Notes: generated by a model not told the origin, from the sequence alone. Shown: positions 46,501 to 60,340, counted from the first letter of the stretch. The stretch is DNA of 64,000 nucleotides from Schistosoma haematobium (GCF_000699445.3 NC_067195.1:64042591-64106590); one strand, 5' to 3'. Translations and numbers: made by a program.

Positions 46501-47789
46501 TTCACCAATAAAAATTGGTTCAACAACGAATGCCCTTCTCAACTAATTTATTGTCACAGCTACACAACCATAAATCCATTGTTTTTTCTCCACAATATTG
46601 ATCAATCGTATGTTTTATTTAATATTAATTTTCAAACAGTAGCAGAGAAGAAAAGTCAACAACAGTACAAGAAACGTTATTCCCCTTAAGAAACTAAGTG
46701 TGGTTGTTAAGAATATTCATTCAGCATGTCAAAGAAGTTAGATAAAGATTAATAGTTATTGACAAGAGGTCGAGTTATATGATAAGATGAAATCTTGAAA
46801 TTTAAATGTAATATATTCGGGAAAAACATGGATGACAGGTCAATAAATCTGTAGAGGGAGGGGGTGATGGTATTGAAAAACTAGATGTTAAGACCATTAT
46901 AGAATTAAAAGTTAGATAAGTTTCCTTGCTATACACTATCGTATGTGTTCTCAATGCTGAGCAAAGGATTTAGCAATACAACGGATACAGAAGTTCAATA
47001 CCTTAGGTAGATTTTTATTTACCATGCAGATAACTTTGAATGTTGAATCAGTTTTAATCTATTATAACCTATTTTCCACCAACATAACTAAATATTATAC
47101 TCCATAATAATATTTAATTAAATCAAAAATAATAATTTGTAGCTTAATAATTCGATTTCATTCTTGTATTAATTACATTAAGTAAAATAGAAATTAAAAT
47201 ACACATAGAAAATAATCACTAAACAAGAATTTCACAAAACCGATTGCTACTCTTTCATATGCTTAAATAAACGTCATAGTTTGACATATTTAAATATGAT
47301 TAAAATAATGTTAAACGTCATTATTATCATTATTATATCGTTTAGATGACAGTAATGTTGCTACATTACTCATTAGAACAATAAGAACACATTGATATTA
47401 GAATATTGGATTATATTTTTTTGTCGTGAATATTTCAGTTATTAATAATTATAAATGATAATATTAAAATTATTATTTACTTAAGTAAGAGATATGCATT
47501 TGAACACATACTTGCTCAGAATTTGTACTCATTCTTATTTCTGTAGAACTTTATTCAATGTAGTTATATACAATAATCAATATACTACTTAAGACTGTCA
47601 ACTTCTATATCGTTTATCTATTGACTAGTCAATAACCTTACTCTTAATAGCTTATTTTCGATTCAAATGGTGATCAGTTCATAATCGTAATAAAAAATCA
47701 AGTATTTACAACCCTATACTGATAATTATCATGTACTTACTAGTGACTAGACTTAAGAGATAATTCTTGGAGTTTTAGTGAGATCCTGT

Positions 47790-48065
47790 GACCAGTAGAG
47801 TTAAACCTTGTCGAGTGAGGCAGTTACCCATCAAAGACAATGGAAGATGATCGTACAATATCATGGATTGGTTGAAGTCAGACATCAGCACTGTCTGACA
47901 GTGGTCTAAAAGTTAGGCGTACGCGCGAGACCGAAAGTCCTGGGTTTGAGTTCTGTGTGCATGATTGTGGATGCCCTCTGTTGAGGATCCCATACTAGGA
48001 TGAAAAGGCTGTCCAGTGATTTCAGGTTTTCAATCGTTGTCTAATATTGATCAGGTCATGATCTT
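47790..48065 (+). repeat. Sm-alpha-type SINE
   Basis: Head GGCAGTTACCC...GGTTGAAGTCAGAC, A-box region GTGGTCTAAAAGTTAGGCG, B box GGGTTTGAGTTC (mutated), and hammerhead-like TTGAGGATCCCATACTAGGA then TGAAAA. Degraded. Confidence 0.65.
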
Positions 48066-48198
48066 ATCACGAACTTAAGTAAGTAAGCGTAATTAGATAC
48101 TTACAGTAAAGTATGATGAGAAACAACACACGAATAAATCGAGAACAGGTTAGGAAACAAGTCTTTTGGTAAAGTTGTGAAAAAGTAGGCTCTTAGAT

Positions 48199-48823
48199 AA
48201 ATTACTTACTATCGTAAATGGAAAAGGTCATGTATTCACATCAAGGGTTGAGGCAGTGTCGTGAGTTAGGGTTATAACCGTATAGGATTTTCGTCAGTAA
48301 TCAACATCAGCTATAATGTAAAAAGATCAGGGTTAGATAATAAGAGTTAAACTACACTTATGTACTATGATTATGAATTCAGTGTTTATCACGAACTGAT
48401 ATCAGCCATAATGTAATGATGTTTAGTCATCCTTTTGCATAGAAAATTAAGAAACTTAGGGTTGAGATTTAGAATTAGGAGTGAAAGTGAGGAAATACTA
48501 TCTAGTTTTAAAATCCAGTCACATCAACTACTCTAACACATACAATCTGAATCGGGATCCTATATTTCTTATTATTTGGTTTCAACAGTATTCTATATTC
48601 GCTATTTGTTTGCATAGTAGGTATTTCAACCAATTCAAACATTCTAGGAACCGAATATTGGAAGTTCTTATTTAATTAATCATAACATACAGTCTATCTG
48701 ATAATGAAATTTTAATTTCGCGCAGAAAATTTACGATTACCTATCTTAGTTCTGATAGGTTTACTCTGGGTAGTCTGTATAGTACAATTTTAACACCAAA
48801 TAAATGAGATGTAGTAGGTTGTT
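48199..48823. repeat. Right arm of large inverted repeat
   Basis: Inverse partner of 44559-45184. The high identity implies a recent origin or continuing gene conversion between arms. Confidence 0.85.
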
Positions 48824-49014
48824 TAGATATTCAGTTTGAAATATTGTAATTTGTTCACGTTTTCATTATTATTTTTTTGTTAGTAATTTTAGAATATTAA
48901 CATCATTATTGTGCATGAAGAATTCTTGAACCTTCAAACAATAATTAAATGCAACAATTATGTTTTCATTCAACAAAAATACTTAGAGTCAGTATACTGT
49001 TATTTATATCCTAG

Positions 49015-49490
49015 TGAAGATTACGGGTAACTTCTGAGAAGTCTTACTGGACTAATATTATATATATTCCAATTGTGTAACTGTTCAGTAACTAGATTAT
49101 GTATATGTATATTACTCCTGTTATAAGCTTCATTTTAACATATAGATTATTATTGTACGATTTACCGTTCTTGAGTTATGCCCAGTCTGTTATTTGCAGT
49201 GTTCTACAATCATAGCCACTTTTTGGCTTGATCTTGTACAAATGTTATTTCCTAGTTTATGGTATGATATGGCCTGATTGGCTGGTATATAAACCAAGTA
49301 TGTTTGAAATAAATGATTCGCTTAGTGGAATCTGGTATTGGTGTTGTAGACTCAACTGGACGGGCTGGGAAGGCAGGGTATCAATAAGGATGCTATGCTG
49401 TTCATACCGATCGAACGTCATTGGTTTGGTATCGTGCTAAGATTGTATAAGTCGTATTTTGATTGGTAAATCATGTGTTAATTAGCCGGG
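49015..49490 (+). repeat. LTR-like repeat, copy 4
   Basis: The best-preserved promoter of the family: GATTGGCTGGTATATAAACC then AATAAATGATTC. Starts about 190 bp after the right arm ends. Confidence 0.5.
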
Positions 49491-49926
49491 CTTAAAGTCA
49501 CAACACTATTAAAAAGAATAAAATGATGGAATTTATACTCTACAAATATTTTAAATGTTTCGTATGATTTTTAATAAGTTTTTCATATGAATTTTGTATA
49601 TTATCCATAGAATAAGAATGTCTGGAAATAATGAACTTCATAACGATCCGAATATATCAGAATAAAATCTGATGGAGTATATGAGATCATATTTTACCTA
49701 TATGATCATTTTGATGAGTATTTGTTCTTTCGCAACATTAAAAAAGAAAGATGGAGACATAGGAAATCAACACAAGATGTAGATTATTAACACGCGGTTG
49801 AGCATGCTGATATTAACATTTTCTCATTATGTTTGTCGACCTATTGAAAGTGGATTAATACAAATAGTTATAGATTTAAAACTGTTCAATGACTGATATA
49901 TAGTAAATAAAAAATTATTTTGCATT

Positions 49927-50450
49927 AGATGGTGGTTGTAGGTAGTCAACAGGAAACCCTGGACCCGGGTTTCGTGCTACTTGGCACTCGTCAGCAAGGT
50001 GTACCTGTAATCTTGAGGAAACTGGTGCTCCCTGGCGGATTCGACCTCGTGTCACCCAGCTTCACAGTCAGAGACGTTACCATTGAGCTATCCGTGCCGC
50101 GACTGACCTCCTGTAGGACTGAGATGTAATCACAATTGATTGATCACTGGGTTGTGATCAATGTCATACTTGTCTAGTCCTTATTAGTGCAGATCGAATG
50201 CTATCGATCATGTTGCAAGATTACAAGTACATCTTGCTGACGAGTGCCAAGTAGCACGAAACCCGGGTCCAGGGTTTCCTGTTGATTACCTCCAACCACC
50301 ATCTAAATCTCAATATAAAGTGCCCGCATTGTTGAGTCACCTAGACTGGTGGCCACATTGCAACATGATCGATAGCATTCGATCTGCACTAATAAGGACT
50401 AGACAAGCATGACATTGATCACCACCCAGTGATCAATCAATTGTGAATTA
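49927..50450. repeat. Composite inverted repeat with tRNA-like segment
   Basis: A block at 49927-50015 recurs in inverse at 50226-50310, and one at 50120-50226 recurs in inverse at 50356-50450. Between the first two, the minus strand of about 50023-50105 is tRNA-like: A box TAGCTCAATGGT, B-box-like AGGTCGAATCC, and GGGAGCACCA at the 3' side. It looks like two copies of a tRNA-derived SINE in rearranged order; the second copy lacks the tRNA head. Confidence 0.6.
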
Positions 50451-50454
50451 TTTT

Positions 50455-52235
50455 GCATATTTACTTTTCAATACTGTTAAACAGTAAATGTATATTGTGA
50501 TAATACTAGGAGACATAAAGTATAAATAAGAGTAGGTTAGCTAGTAGACGAAAATACTCGTTTACAGCAACTGGATTTTTCTGCTCTTATTCTATATCCA
50601 TCCTATAATATTCAATGTTGATAAATTCAAAAAAAGATGAAGGAGAAGTTTTTTCATAGTACCATAAATTTTATGTTTTTAGAGGAGTACTAATAGTGAT
50701 AAGAATAAGAAATAATAAAAGTTTTGATCAATAGTGCACTAGTCGCTAGTCTATCTGTGTACTTACTATCAGTTTGTACTTTTTACCTATTATCTGTAGT
50801 TATACAAACTATTTCATTGTGATCACTGACTCATACATTGCCTTGATTGGTTTAATATTTTTATATAAATATTCATGTATATTGTATAAAAACCTGATGA
50901 CATTCTTTTCGAAAACAATACTGTTCATTCATTTGCTTTGTTTTAATCTTCACAATGGGGAACTGTAATATCTCAGATGACCTAAACACGTACGGGAGAT
51001 ACCTTGTCTAATGCACTGTTGTATCTGATGTTCATATTTTCTAGTGGGTTTTTTTTTACCGTTTTCACTTAAATTTTTGCATCTTCTACACAAGCGTTTA
51101 CATATTTGAAAACAGTTCACATTACTACGTGAATTTAGTTAAAGAATTATTACAAATCAAGGAGTATTGGACAACCGCTTTGTCTTGATATTAGACTGTT
51201 TAGAGGTACATACGCATAGTTTTGGACGAAAGTCATGCGAGGCATGAAATGAGTATCGCCGATCGCAATATATGGTAGTTTTACAATTGATTGAAGTCCT
51301 CGAATTAAACCACTGAATTGCAGCCCGTGGGTCTAGACGGAATGCACTCCCAGCGAAGTCTAAATGTCCTCGGGTTTATCCTCGTCAGGTTTGCAAGTTA
51401 ACACCACTGAGAAGTCTCATGCTTCTACAAAACAGCTATCCGTTGCTCGTTAGTTTTCAGCGATAGTTAGTCTGCGATGTAAGCTGTCTACAAATTGAAT
51501 ATTTTTCATATACCTTCTATATTGCCTCTATATAACCACTTTATCATGTTGAAGTGAGATGTTTGAATAATTAGAACTAAGTAAAAATAAAAGATAATTT
51601 CATCAGAATATTTTAGGAAAGAAAAATATTGGTTCAGTTCATTCTGATGAAAATTAATCTGAGTTCTTTTAGCACCTAGTCCAATAGTAGCACAACAGTG
51701 ACTGGGTATTATTGATAGTGAAAACATATCGTTGAATTGGCTGATATCAGTTAATAAAAGATAAAGAAAATCCTAAGTTAATTGATTTTTCTATCCAATG
51801 ATATCTGTAAAATTAATTAAATCCGTATAATAGATTGTTATTTCATCATGATATTTTTTAAAATAAGTGGAATGCCCGATAACCCTATTTCATCACATGA
51901 CCTGTTATTGTACTTTACATAAGTCTAAACTAATATATATATAGGATTGAAAAGTACGTTACACATTAGCAATCAATAGAGCTCGTTTTTTTCTTCTGTA
52001 CATGTAGAATGAGAGTACTTTCATCTCCTAAACCTTAGTAGTAAATAGTAATTCAGAATACAATAATGAACACTTTTGTTGACGGGGTTTTATGAAGATC
52101 GGTTTAATTTGTTGATTGCATTCGTCACAGACTGATCTCATCTGGAATACTGTTAAGAATTATGTAGAAATGAACAGCTATTTATTTCTAGAGTGGGACT
52201 TCTCATAATTATCCACTCACGACCCTGTTAAAGAA
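50455..52235. other. Intergenic, mostly unrecognised
   Basis: No gene. 51300-51480 may be a heavily decayed SINE. Confidence 0.3.
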
Positions 52236-52239
52236 AGGG

Positions 52240-52320
52240 TCTTCCGAGTCGTGAGGAGACCCATGTTAGAAAGAAACAGCTGTCCAGTAATCCTCGGTTT
52301 TCAATGGTGTCCAAACTAAA
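52240..52320 (+). repeat. SINE 3' fragment
   Basis: AGAAACAGCTGTCCAGTAAT followed by GGTTTTCAATGGTGTC is the segment after the hammerhead GAAA in Sm-alpha-type SINEs; the tRNA head is absent. Confidence 0.5.
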
Positions 52321-52454
52321 ACGAAGCTGCGAAGAATACACTTCATGAATGATTTTTTTTATTATCTTGAACTAACTTTCCTTGAGGTGATCACAAATAC
52401 CCGTTTATATGTTTGGAGAGAGACGTCAAGTTATATTGCCCGTTAGTGATTAGA

Positions 52455-53545
52455 GTCGATACTTAATTACTTATTCTCTGTTACCCCTCTCTGAGCATAG
52501 GCCGGTGACCACGACTCGAAAAACAACCCTGTACTAGACTCTCTTTCATAATCTCCGAAGTGCTGTTCATTCTTTTGATATATCCTTCCGATTCCAGGCA
52601 CAATGTGCTCTTTGGTCTGCTCTCTTTCCTAACGCCTTCAGGATTTCAAGTTGTGGCATGCTTTCTGATGCAGTTTGATGATTTCCACAATGTGTCTTAT
52701 CCCTCTCCAGAGTCTTCTCCTAATTTTCTATGTCTGACTTCAGTGTCTAGGGTGGTAGGCTGTGTGTTCCTTCTGCTTTTCCTGTTTCTGGTAGTAGAGT
52801 GATGCCTTTGAAGTTCTCACACTTGCTCACGTCTTGATGCAATATCGTTCACTCCAGTCTGTCGTCACTTGTTCTTCCTCTAAAACTATTCTTAAGAGAA
52901 TGTGGAGAATCTTTACAGTCATTTCTGTGTCTGACTTCAGCGTCTAGGCTGGTAGGTTGTGTGTTCTTACTGCCTTCCCACTCTTCCTTTGTCTGATTAC
53001 CATGCTGATTTCTTCGATTGTTGGTGGAGCGACAGTTATAGGAAGATCTGTATGTGCCACTTCGATGTCTGATGGGTTCAATGGGACTGGTCTATTCGAG
53101 AGTTCTTCCGAGTACTCTACCCACCTGTTTCACTGTACTTGAATCTCAGTGATCGAGTTGCTTTCTTTGTCCTTGACTGATCTCTCCAGTTTGCTATATT
53201 TCCCTGCTAGTTTCTTTGCTGAGTCATATGGTTGTCACATATTTCTCTCACACACCTTTTTTCTGTGTCGCTACTAGATCTCCCGCGAATTTCTGCTTGT
53301 GGGCTCTAATGCTTTCCTTCACTTGCTTGTTTGCTTCTGTGTATTTGATATGTGCCATGAGTTTCTCTGTTCTTGTTCGGATGTTTTTAATTTCTGTCTA
53401 CGTGTTCATCGTTTCATGAATCTTGTTTAGGATTTTGATAAAGATTCATTCTTTGTGATGCTGCTTCTTGCGACCCAGGACCTCCTGCCACGTCGGAATT
53501 AGTGCTTCATTGACCCCTTTCCATGCGAACCCACCTGTTCGTTTA
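52455..53545 (-). mobile_element. RTE-type LINE (Perere-3/SR3-like), fragmented
   Basis: Minus-strand pieces include KLAGKYSKLERSVKDKE-like, NRWVEYSEELLNRPVPLNP and APPTIEEISMVIRQ (the start of the RT domain), and farther 3' TTWNPEGVRKE and SPAYAQRG. The central RT motifs are missing, as in the copy at 24783. Confidence 0.7.
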
Positions 53546-53549
53546 TACT

Positions 53550-54370
53550 ACTGAATACATTGTTTGACGGTCTTTATTTGAGGCTAGGAGAATTTATTCT
53601 AGAGAAAATACACTAAACTTTTAAACAACATTAAATTTTCAGGGGTTTCGTGTTCTCCAAACCAGATAGTGCAATTGTGGTGCATTGATTGCCATTCTGG
53701 GGGACATCTTAAGCGCTCATTTTACCATGAAGTGAGTTTCCCAGCTACTTAGTAAGTGTGATATCAGTTCGTTGTGATGGTTTTGTTTATGATTAGGTAT
53801 CTTTGTAGGGTTTGTTTTCATCATTTATCCTTCCATTCATGTTGATTGTCTTTGTTGATTCACCTCTGATTTTGTAATTGACTTACTTTTCTCTTATGTG
53901 TTTGTTAATGTGACCTACGCTAATGTGTCTGTTTATTGCAATTCTATAGGAACCCTATGCTTCTAGAAATCCTCTGTCATTCTTAGATTTTCTCCAATGC
54001 AGAGTTCTAGCGTTTCTCCAATCGAATTAAATTCCATCGCTGTCTATCCATTGATCCTAGTGATAGCGTATCATCTTGCTAAACTGCTAATCTATGTTGA
54101 GTCACGCATAAATGAAGGGAGTATTCACTTTGACCACTGTAATATTTCTCGTCATTAGTGCAATTTGTTTTATAGATAATGTTATATCCGTCCTTCTTTA
54201 GTGTTGTTTCTTTTAGTCTGCATAATATTGGATGAAGTAATTGCCTTGGTTTGTGAGCGTCTTTGATTCCAAATGGCTTCAGGATCGTTGTAATCCTTGT
54301 ATCACACCTATATAGAGGCAGTGTAATTCTGGTTGTTGATAGAATCTGATTTCAAAGTAACGAAATGTAG

Positions 54371-54406
<36 letters not shown>

Positions 54407-56250
54407 GAAACGATAACAATCATAAACTGTTATTCCAAGTTATTTATTGTTGTTAATCTGTTACAGGATGTTAAGTCACGTGACGGTAAGTTAATTTTAA
54501 GGTCATTAAGTTTTTAATTCATGTGTGTCGTAAACTATTGATCATATTTCTATATACTTGTTATTTCGATATGTAAAGTTCTGGCCAGTACCCCATATTA
54601 ACAATAAAAATCCATTTTAGTTTGCCAACACTATTGAAACACTAATACAGTTTCCATGAGATATTAATTGGAATTAATGTTAGGAATAATAGGTAAAACT
54701 AAAATTCACATAAATCATCTCGTTATTTGTATTTCACCTTAGAAGCTTTTGACACAAATTAATCTTTCAAATCTTACATAGTGACAAGAATCCAGAAGTA
54801 TTAGAAAGATTACCTTTTCAGGACTTTTAAATACCTTAAGGACTGACTGGATCCGGATACATCTATCTCTTTCTGTAAGTATGGTTGTATCACTGCATGT
54901 TAATATTTTATTTCCCAAAAGTTCAGTATATTCCTTTCAGTTTGCTGATATATTCACATAACACTGTGAGAGTTAAGAAAGTTTCTGGTGCTCAAATATA
55001 TTTATACATACAGAATATTTAATTAAGGCAGTTTAAAATTGTGTTCCTAAACCACTGGTGAATATAGATACCATAATCTTCAAGGAACAAATGGTATGTG
55101 AAAATATTCTGTTGACGACTGTCGTGGGAAATTAACTTCCGATGATGCTTCCATCGATTATGAATTAGACACTATTTTCAAACTTTCAGGATTTTTGTTC
55201 ACCTGATTCGGTTTAGGGTCCATGGCAAATCTATACTTCAAGTTTCATTGGAAAATTCAAGTCTTCTGATTATTTTGAAACATGCTTTTTTTCGAATGAG
55301 TAATTAATATCAAACTAAATCTGATAATTTTTCTCTCTTTTTGATAAGAGTTTCGATATTATATCTCAGTGTACCTGAATATGAAGATAGTACATATAAC
55401 CATGAACAACCCCCAGATTCAACTTGCTGACACCTTCAGTGTGGAAGCTAGTCTTTCACACAATTAGTTACAGAGAGAAGTAATGATGTGAAAGCTGAAT
55501 ATCACTCCATGTTTTTACTTATTCACTGTACTGTAGTGAACGAAAGCTCAGGTGGAGAAAATATAGAAATTATACATTAAATACATTTGCATATCTTCTT
55601 TGTGTTGTCCTTTATATACTCCATTATTCTATGAATTCTGATTTTATCTCGGTTGCTTTCCGATTTTCTTCATGTTCTTTTCATTTCAATCTTCTGCTGA
55701 TCTGCATTCCAATGCCGACTGCTGCCATATGGTACCTATATCTGTCATCTTAAATAGCATACACCACAATACATCAGTCCTTTTAGTTATTTTTTAGTAA
55801 AGGAGAGTCAATTTTAGAATAAATATTAGTTTTTTCAAAGTTATACATTATTTTATTTTATCACTAAAATCTTATGCTTTTTTGTAGAAATATCTATTTT
55901 GATCTCATCCAAAATATGATTCAATTATACTTGAATAAGATCAGTTTTTACATGGACTTTAGCAGGTTAATTTTGGATTAGTCAGTTTATTATAATAAAA
56001 TAGTATGCATTAATATATTATTGATTATCAGTATGTAACCTATGATTTCATTTCGAGCTGCTGTTTAGATAGTCACTTTTTACCAGAAATTTATCATACC
56101 GATACTTTCTGTTATTATTTTAATAAATTAGTCATCTCACGATATGCCATTGGTACTATTTTTATGTAATAACTTTATGAATCACCCGGACATTGATCCC
56201 TTCAATGGATAAATATCATTATAACTGTTTAGGAGTATAATAAAAGTTAT
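53550..56250. other. Intergenic with a (TAA)n microsatellite
   Basis: 54371-54406 is a 36-bp (ATA)n run. 53690-54340 may be an old retroelement piece, unassigned. Otherwise A+T-rich without features. Confidence 0.4.
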
Positions 56251-56254
56251 GTTA

Positions 56255-57010
56255 ATATTACTTACTTACTTAAGCCTGTTACTCACAATCGAGCATAGGC
56301 CGCCGACCACCATTCTCCAGCCCACTCTGTCCTCGGCCTTCCTTTCTACTTCTATCCAATTGCTGCTCATTTTTCTCATGTCTGTCTCCATTTCCCGGCG
56401 TAGTGTATTCATTGGTCTTTCTCTTCTCCTTCGGCCTTCAGGATTCCAAGTGAGGGCTTGTCTTGTGACACAGCTGGGTGCGTTCCTCAATGTGTGTCCT
56501 ATCCACTTCCAGTGCTTCTTCCTGATTTCTTCCTCTGCTGGGATCTGATTTGTTCTCTCCTATAGTAGGTTGTTGCTGATAGTGTCTGGCAAACGGATCC
56601 GAAGTATTTTGAGTAGATAACTGTTAGTAAACATTTTTATCTTCTGGATGATGGGTTTCGTAGTTCTCCATGTTTCCGCCCTAGTAGACAGTAGAACTGT
56701 CTTGACATTTGTATTGAAAATTCTGACCTTGGTGTTGGTTGACAGTTGTTTTGAGTTCCGGATGTTCTTCAGTTGTAAATATGCTGCTCTTGCTTTGTCA
56801 ATCTACGCCTTCACATGTGCATTAGAACCACCATGTTCATCAATGATGCTGTCCAGATATGTATAGGTTTTCACATCTTCCAAATCTTTTCCATCAATTG
56901 TGATTCGATTGTTGCATGCTTTGTTGTATCGGAGAATCTTGCTTTTCCCTTTGTGTATGTTGAGATATGTTAATATTATTCGATTGTTATCAGTACTAAT
57001 TAACAACCTA
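56255..57010 (-). mobile_element. RTE-type LINE (Perere-3/SR3-like), 3' part
   Basis: The minus strand reads LNIHKGKSKILRYN-like, TIDGKDLEDVKTYTYL, IIDEHGGSNAHVKA, then [25 protein letters not shown] and [14 protein letters not shown] near the end. A block between HVKA and the C-terminus is shortened. Confidence 0.85.
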
Positions 57011-57019
57011 TTGATCAAT

Positions 57020-57650
57020 TAAATAAATCCATATTTTTGTCAAGTAAACCGTATGAATTAAATGATGAATTTATTATCGAAACCAAAGAAAAAAAATCAA
57101 AACAAACAAACATCGTGTACATTCAACTGATGTTTGTAATTAGTATACGAAAACTATGATTTGTTTGCATTGAATAATGTGGTTTATAATTTAATTTAAT
57201 AATTCTTATTTGTTTGTTTGTTTGTTTTCATTTTGATGATTAAACTACATCATTTGTATTATACATTATATTTAATCACCAAATTAATTTTCTTCTTTGG
57301 TCATATATTAAAAGTTACGACATAACTGTATAGAGTATGTTTTCTAGTTATATGGATAGATCTGAGATTAAGAAAAAAAACAAGAACATTATACATAAAT
57401 AAATAATGTGAAACGTTTAAAATTAAACGCTGTAAATAGTTGAAAAATCATTGAACAAAGTGTTGATCGACATATGTGAATTATTAATGAACCATTAAAC
57501 TTATAACTAGGAAATGTTTAGAACTTTGTGTGATCTGAAAATGATATTTATCCAAAGAATTACATAAGGCAAGGTTTTAAAAATATCATAATATATTCAG
57601 ACATTAAAGTATTTCGACTAAATAACTAATATCAATGTGAAGTTGTGGAG
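57020..57650. other. A+T-rich stretch, no feature
   Basis: Only short simple-sequence runs such as (TTTG)n near 57208-57230. Confidence 0.4.
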
Positions 57651-57654
57651 ATTG

Positions 57655-57810
57655 TTGATTTTTTGATTGACATCATAAATCAAACCCAGGACCTCGCGAG
57701 CAGGATCGTGGATGTGTGATGTTGATGAGTCCCATACTAGGACGAAACGGACGTCCGGTGCTCTTAGGTTTTCAAAGGTAGTCTAACAGCGATCGATTCA
57801 TGATCTCAAC
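57655..57810 (+). repeat. SINE fragment with near-complete hammerhead core
   Basis: TTGATGAGTCCCATACTAGG then ACGAAACGGACGTCC keeps stem II (GTCC/GGAC), GAAA and the GTC cleavage triplet. The first core base is T in place of C and stem I is poorly paired. The tRNA head is truncated. Confidence 0.6.
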
Positions 57811-58044
57811 TAAATAACTAATAATTAGCGTTCAAGGCTGATTATGTACCGAAGTACTGATCCATACAACATATGTAATATTATATTCCCGGAATGCTTG
57901 TGCACAGTGGCCGTGATGGCATCGGTAATTTTTTTATCATCATGCGTAACAGAGATCCTAACTAATAAGTGCATCAGTTCAAGTTGCCGTAGCACGTGAG
58001 GACAATGAGATAAAAGTATCATAAAATAAATCTTAGAGTTCTAA

Positions 58045-58240
58045 TTGAGATCATGAACTGATCAATCTTATACCACCATTCAGAATCTCGAGGCATTGGA
58101 CGTCCGTTTTGTCCTAGTATGGCACTCCTCAATAGTGAGCATCCACGATCCCGTACGCAGAATTTGAACCCAGAACCTTCGGTCTTGCGCATGAATGTCT
58201 AACCTCTAGACCACCGAGCCATCATCCAACGGTTGCATAA
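58045..58240 (-). repeat. Sm-alpha-type SINE, minus strand
   Basis: The minus strand reads GGTGGTCTAGAGGTTAGAC (A-box region), GGGTTCAAATTC (B box mutated), TTGAGGAGTGCCATACTAGG, then AAAA in place of GAAA. Confidence 0.65.
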
Positions 58241-58519
58241 GTGGTTGTAGTAACTGTATCAGAGGCAGAAAAGAAAAGATGAGTATAGAAAAAGAAATGA
58301 GGTATAAAATCTTAGGATTCAGATTCTAGTGGGAGAAAAGGAGCGAATGTATCTACGTCATTGCGAATGATCTTGAACCGTGTTACACAAAGTCTGTAAC
58401 AATCATCTATAATAATCACACGGACTCCAAACAGGTGGTTCACACCTATTCACATGGCTTGGTTCTATTGTGAATGACTTTATAGACTGGCGCCAAGTAT
58501 TGGATTTACCATTCTTAGC

Positions 58520-59710
58520 TTCCCTCTAACGTATTCCTACAGCGGACAACATTGTAGGTGATGGTTAAGGACATGAGAAATATGTCTCAAAGACTCAAGT
58601 TGATAAAGATTTGCAGCCTCATCAATCGATCCACTACCTTTAAGCAATGCCCTATGCGTAACTTCAACATTGCTCACTCGGCAGACAAAAATGTATGATC
58701 TGTGTATCGGTTCACCTATGATCGAATAATGGTGACCTGAGAACATTCTCTGTTCTTATTGGCTATGTTTGACACCCATAAAGTAGAACCAAGCGAATTG
58801 TTGATTAGTAAACTCGTCCTTTGATTGACAGACTAATATCTCACCCACTTCATGAGGGACACAAAAGCCGACCGAACTTTTTGATTCCGTGTCGTGGTTT
58901 CATCAAATACCTATTCATCAGGACTGATGAGACGTCCAAGATAAATTATAAGTGATCGACATGCTCAGCTACTTCACTCCCTATCATTAATGCAGAGGTT
59001 GACGCAGCCCAGTTTTGAATTAACAATTTTGATTTATAGGAAGAGAATCGCGTCTTAAACATGCTCGCATTATTGCTTAAGGCAACAGTGGTCTCAATAT
59101 CTTTTCAGCGTCTTTACCAAACAGCACGATATCACTTGGGTATTCTAAATCAATAAGCGGATCTTCTGGTAGAAGACCGACCTCTGAAAAGTCAGACTAT
59201 GAGAGTATCATTTATAAAAGGATATCGATGACGAAGTTAAATAAGAGTGGAGAAACTGCACAATCCTGAGGAACACTACTTGAGGTTGACAGTTCTCGAT
59301 AAACTTTAACTTGACCAATAGTGTTGAAGTGAAGAACCTCTACAAATTTGATGTACTTGTTTGGTATGCCTTTTAATGACAAACACTACCACAGAACCTC
59401 ACATTCGACAGGGTCGAAAACTGCCTTAAAGTCTAAGGTTAAGAAATACACTGTAGTCGGATGTCGGGAAGTATGTTTATGTTCCAGGACTTGACAAAGG
59501 GTGGATATTTGGTTGTTACGTTCACGTCTAGGTTTGAACCGAGTCTGACTGTCCCGATTTCTCTCTTCACGAGCCCTGGTTATTGGGGAAAATATATTAG
59601 GTGTTATATTATTCAAACAGATTCCTTTGTGGTCACGACTAGGGAGATTTCTGTGCTTTCTTATAAACTGGGACAATCAACGATCGAGACCAGTTAGATG
59701 GGATTATGTC
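58520..59710 (-). mobile_element. SR2-like LINE, reverse-transcriptase part, decayed
   Basis: Minus strand near 59400-59560 reads QISTLCQVLEHKHTSRHPTT then VYFLTLDFKAVFDPVECEVLW, matching the SR2 RT block with the first catalytic aspartate region. Further 3' pieces are interrupted by stops; the element seems truncated before the C-terminal KKRGG block. Confidence 0.65.
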
Positions 59711-59759
59711 TAATTCCCATATTCTAATTATGATCTCAGTCGATTGCATTATACAATTC

Positions 59760-60340
59760 GTTTAACTAATGAGATGTTCATTTTACAAAAAAATGTTGTT
59801 AATCAATAAATACGTTTACACCTATCTGGTTCATGTACTCATGTATTGAACAATAAATAAGTACAGAGTTAAATATTAGGTCAAGCAAACAATCAATAAA
59901 AATGCAAATTGATACAGTGACAATATGAATACAAGTGTAACAACCAATCACATTTTACATCAATAGGACATGTGACAACAATACATGTACGGAGAAGTTT
60001 TCAGCTTAATTCTTACTGACTATGTCTTGTTGACGATGTTTGTGAAGATAATGAAAGCTTTATAGCTATACTATTCGACTCAAATAAACCATTGTCTATG
60101 AAACTATTCTTATCTTTATTAAGAAACTGTAGGAAAAATTTATCAATGTTTACCTGGAAATATGAATCCGTTTGATTTTTCCCGTATCTAAAATTAGTGA
60201 CTGAACAAGGTTTACTTTCTCCGAATAATTTGATAGATAACAGATTACATTGTTACACCTACAATATTATTGAGACTGCTAGATGCATACTTTAATGAAC
60301 ATAATCACTTGCGATAAAAATGTTTAACAAGAGATCCATT
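59760..60340. other. Intergenic, no feature seen
   Basis: A+T-rich stretch between two LINE fragments. Confidence 0.35.

Larger units (their letters stand above)
45184..48198. other. Spacer of large inverted repeat
   Basis: About 3 kb, very A+T-rich, with no open frame of note. It includes a SINE tail (about 45745-45815), the repeat at 46260-46500 and a SINE at 47790-48065; none resembles a transposase. Confidence 0.5.

Noticed and set aside
50000..50130. CRISPR-like repeat-spacer arrangement
   Set aside because: Eukaryotic context, long unequal blocks in inverse orientation, no regular spacing.
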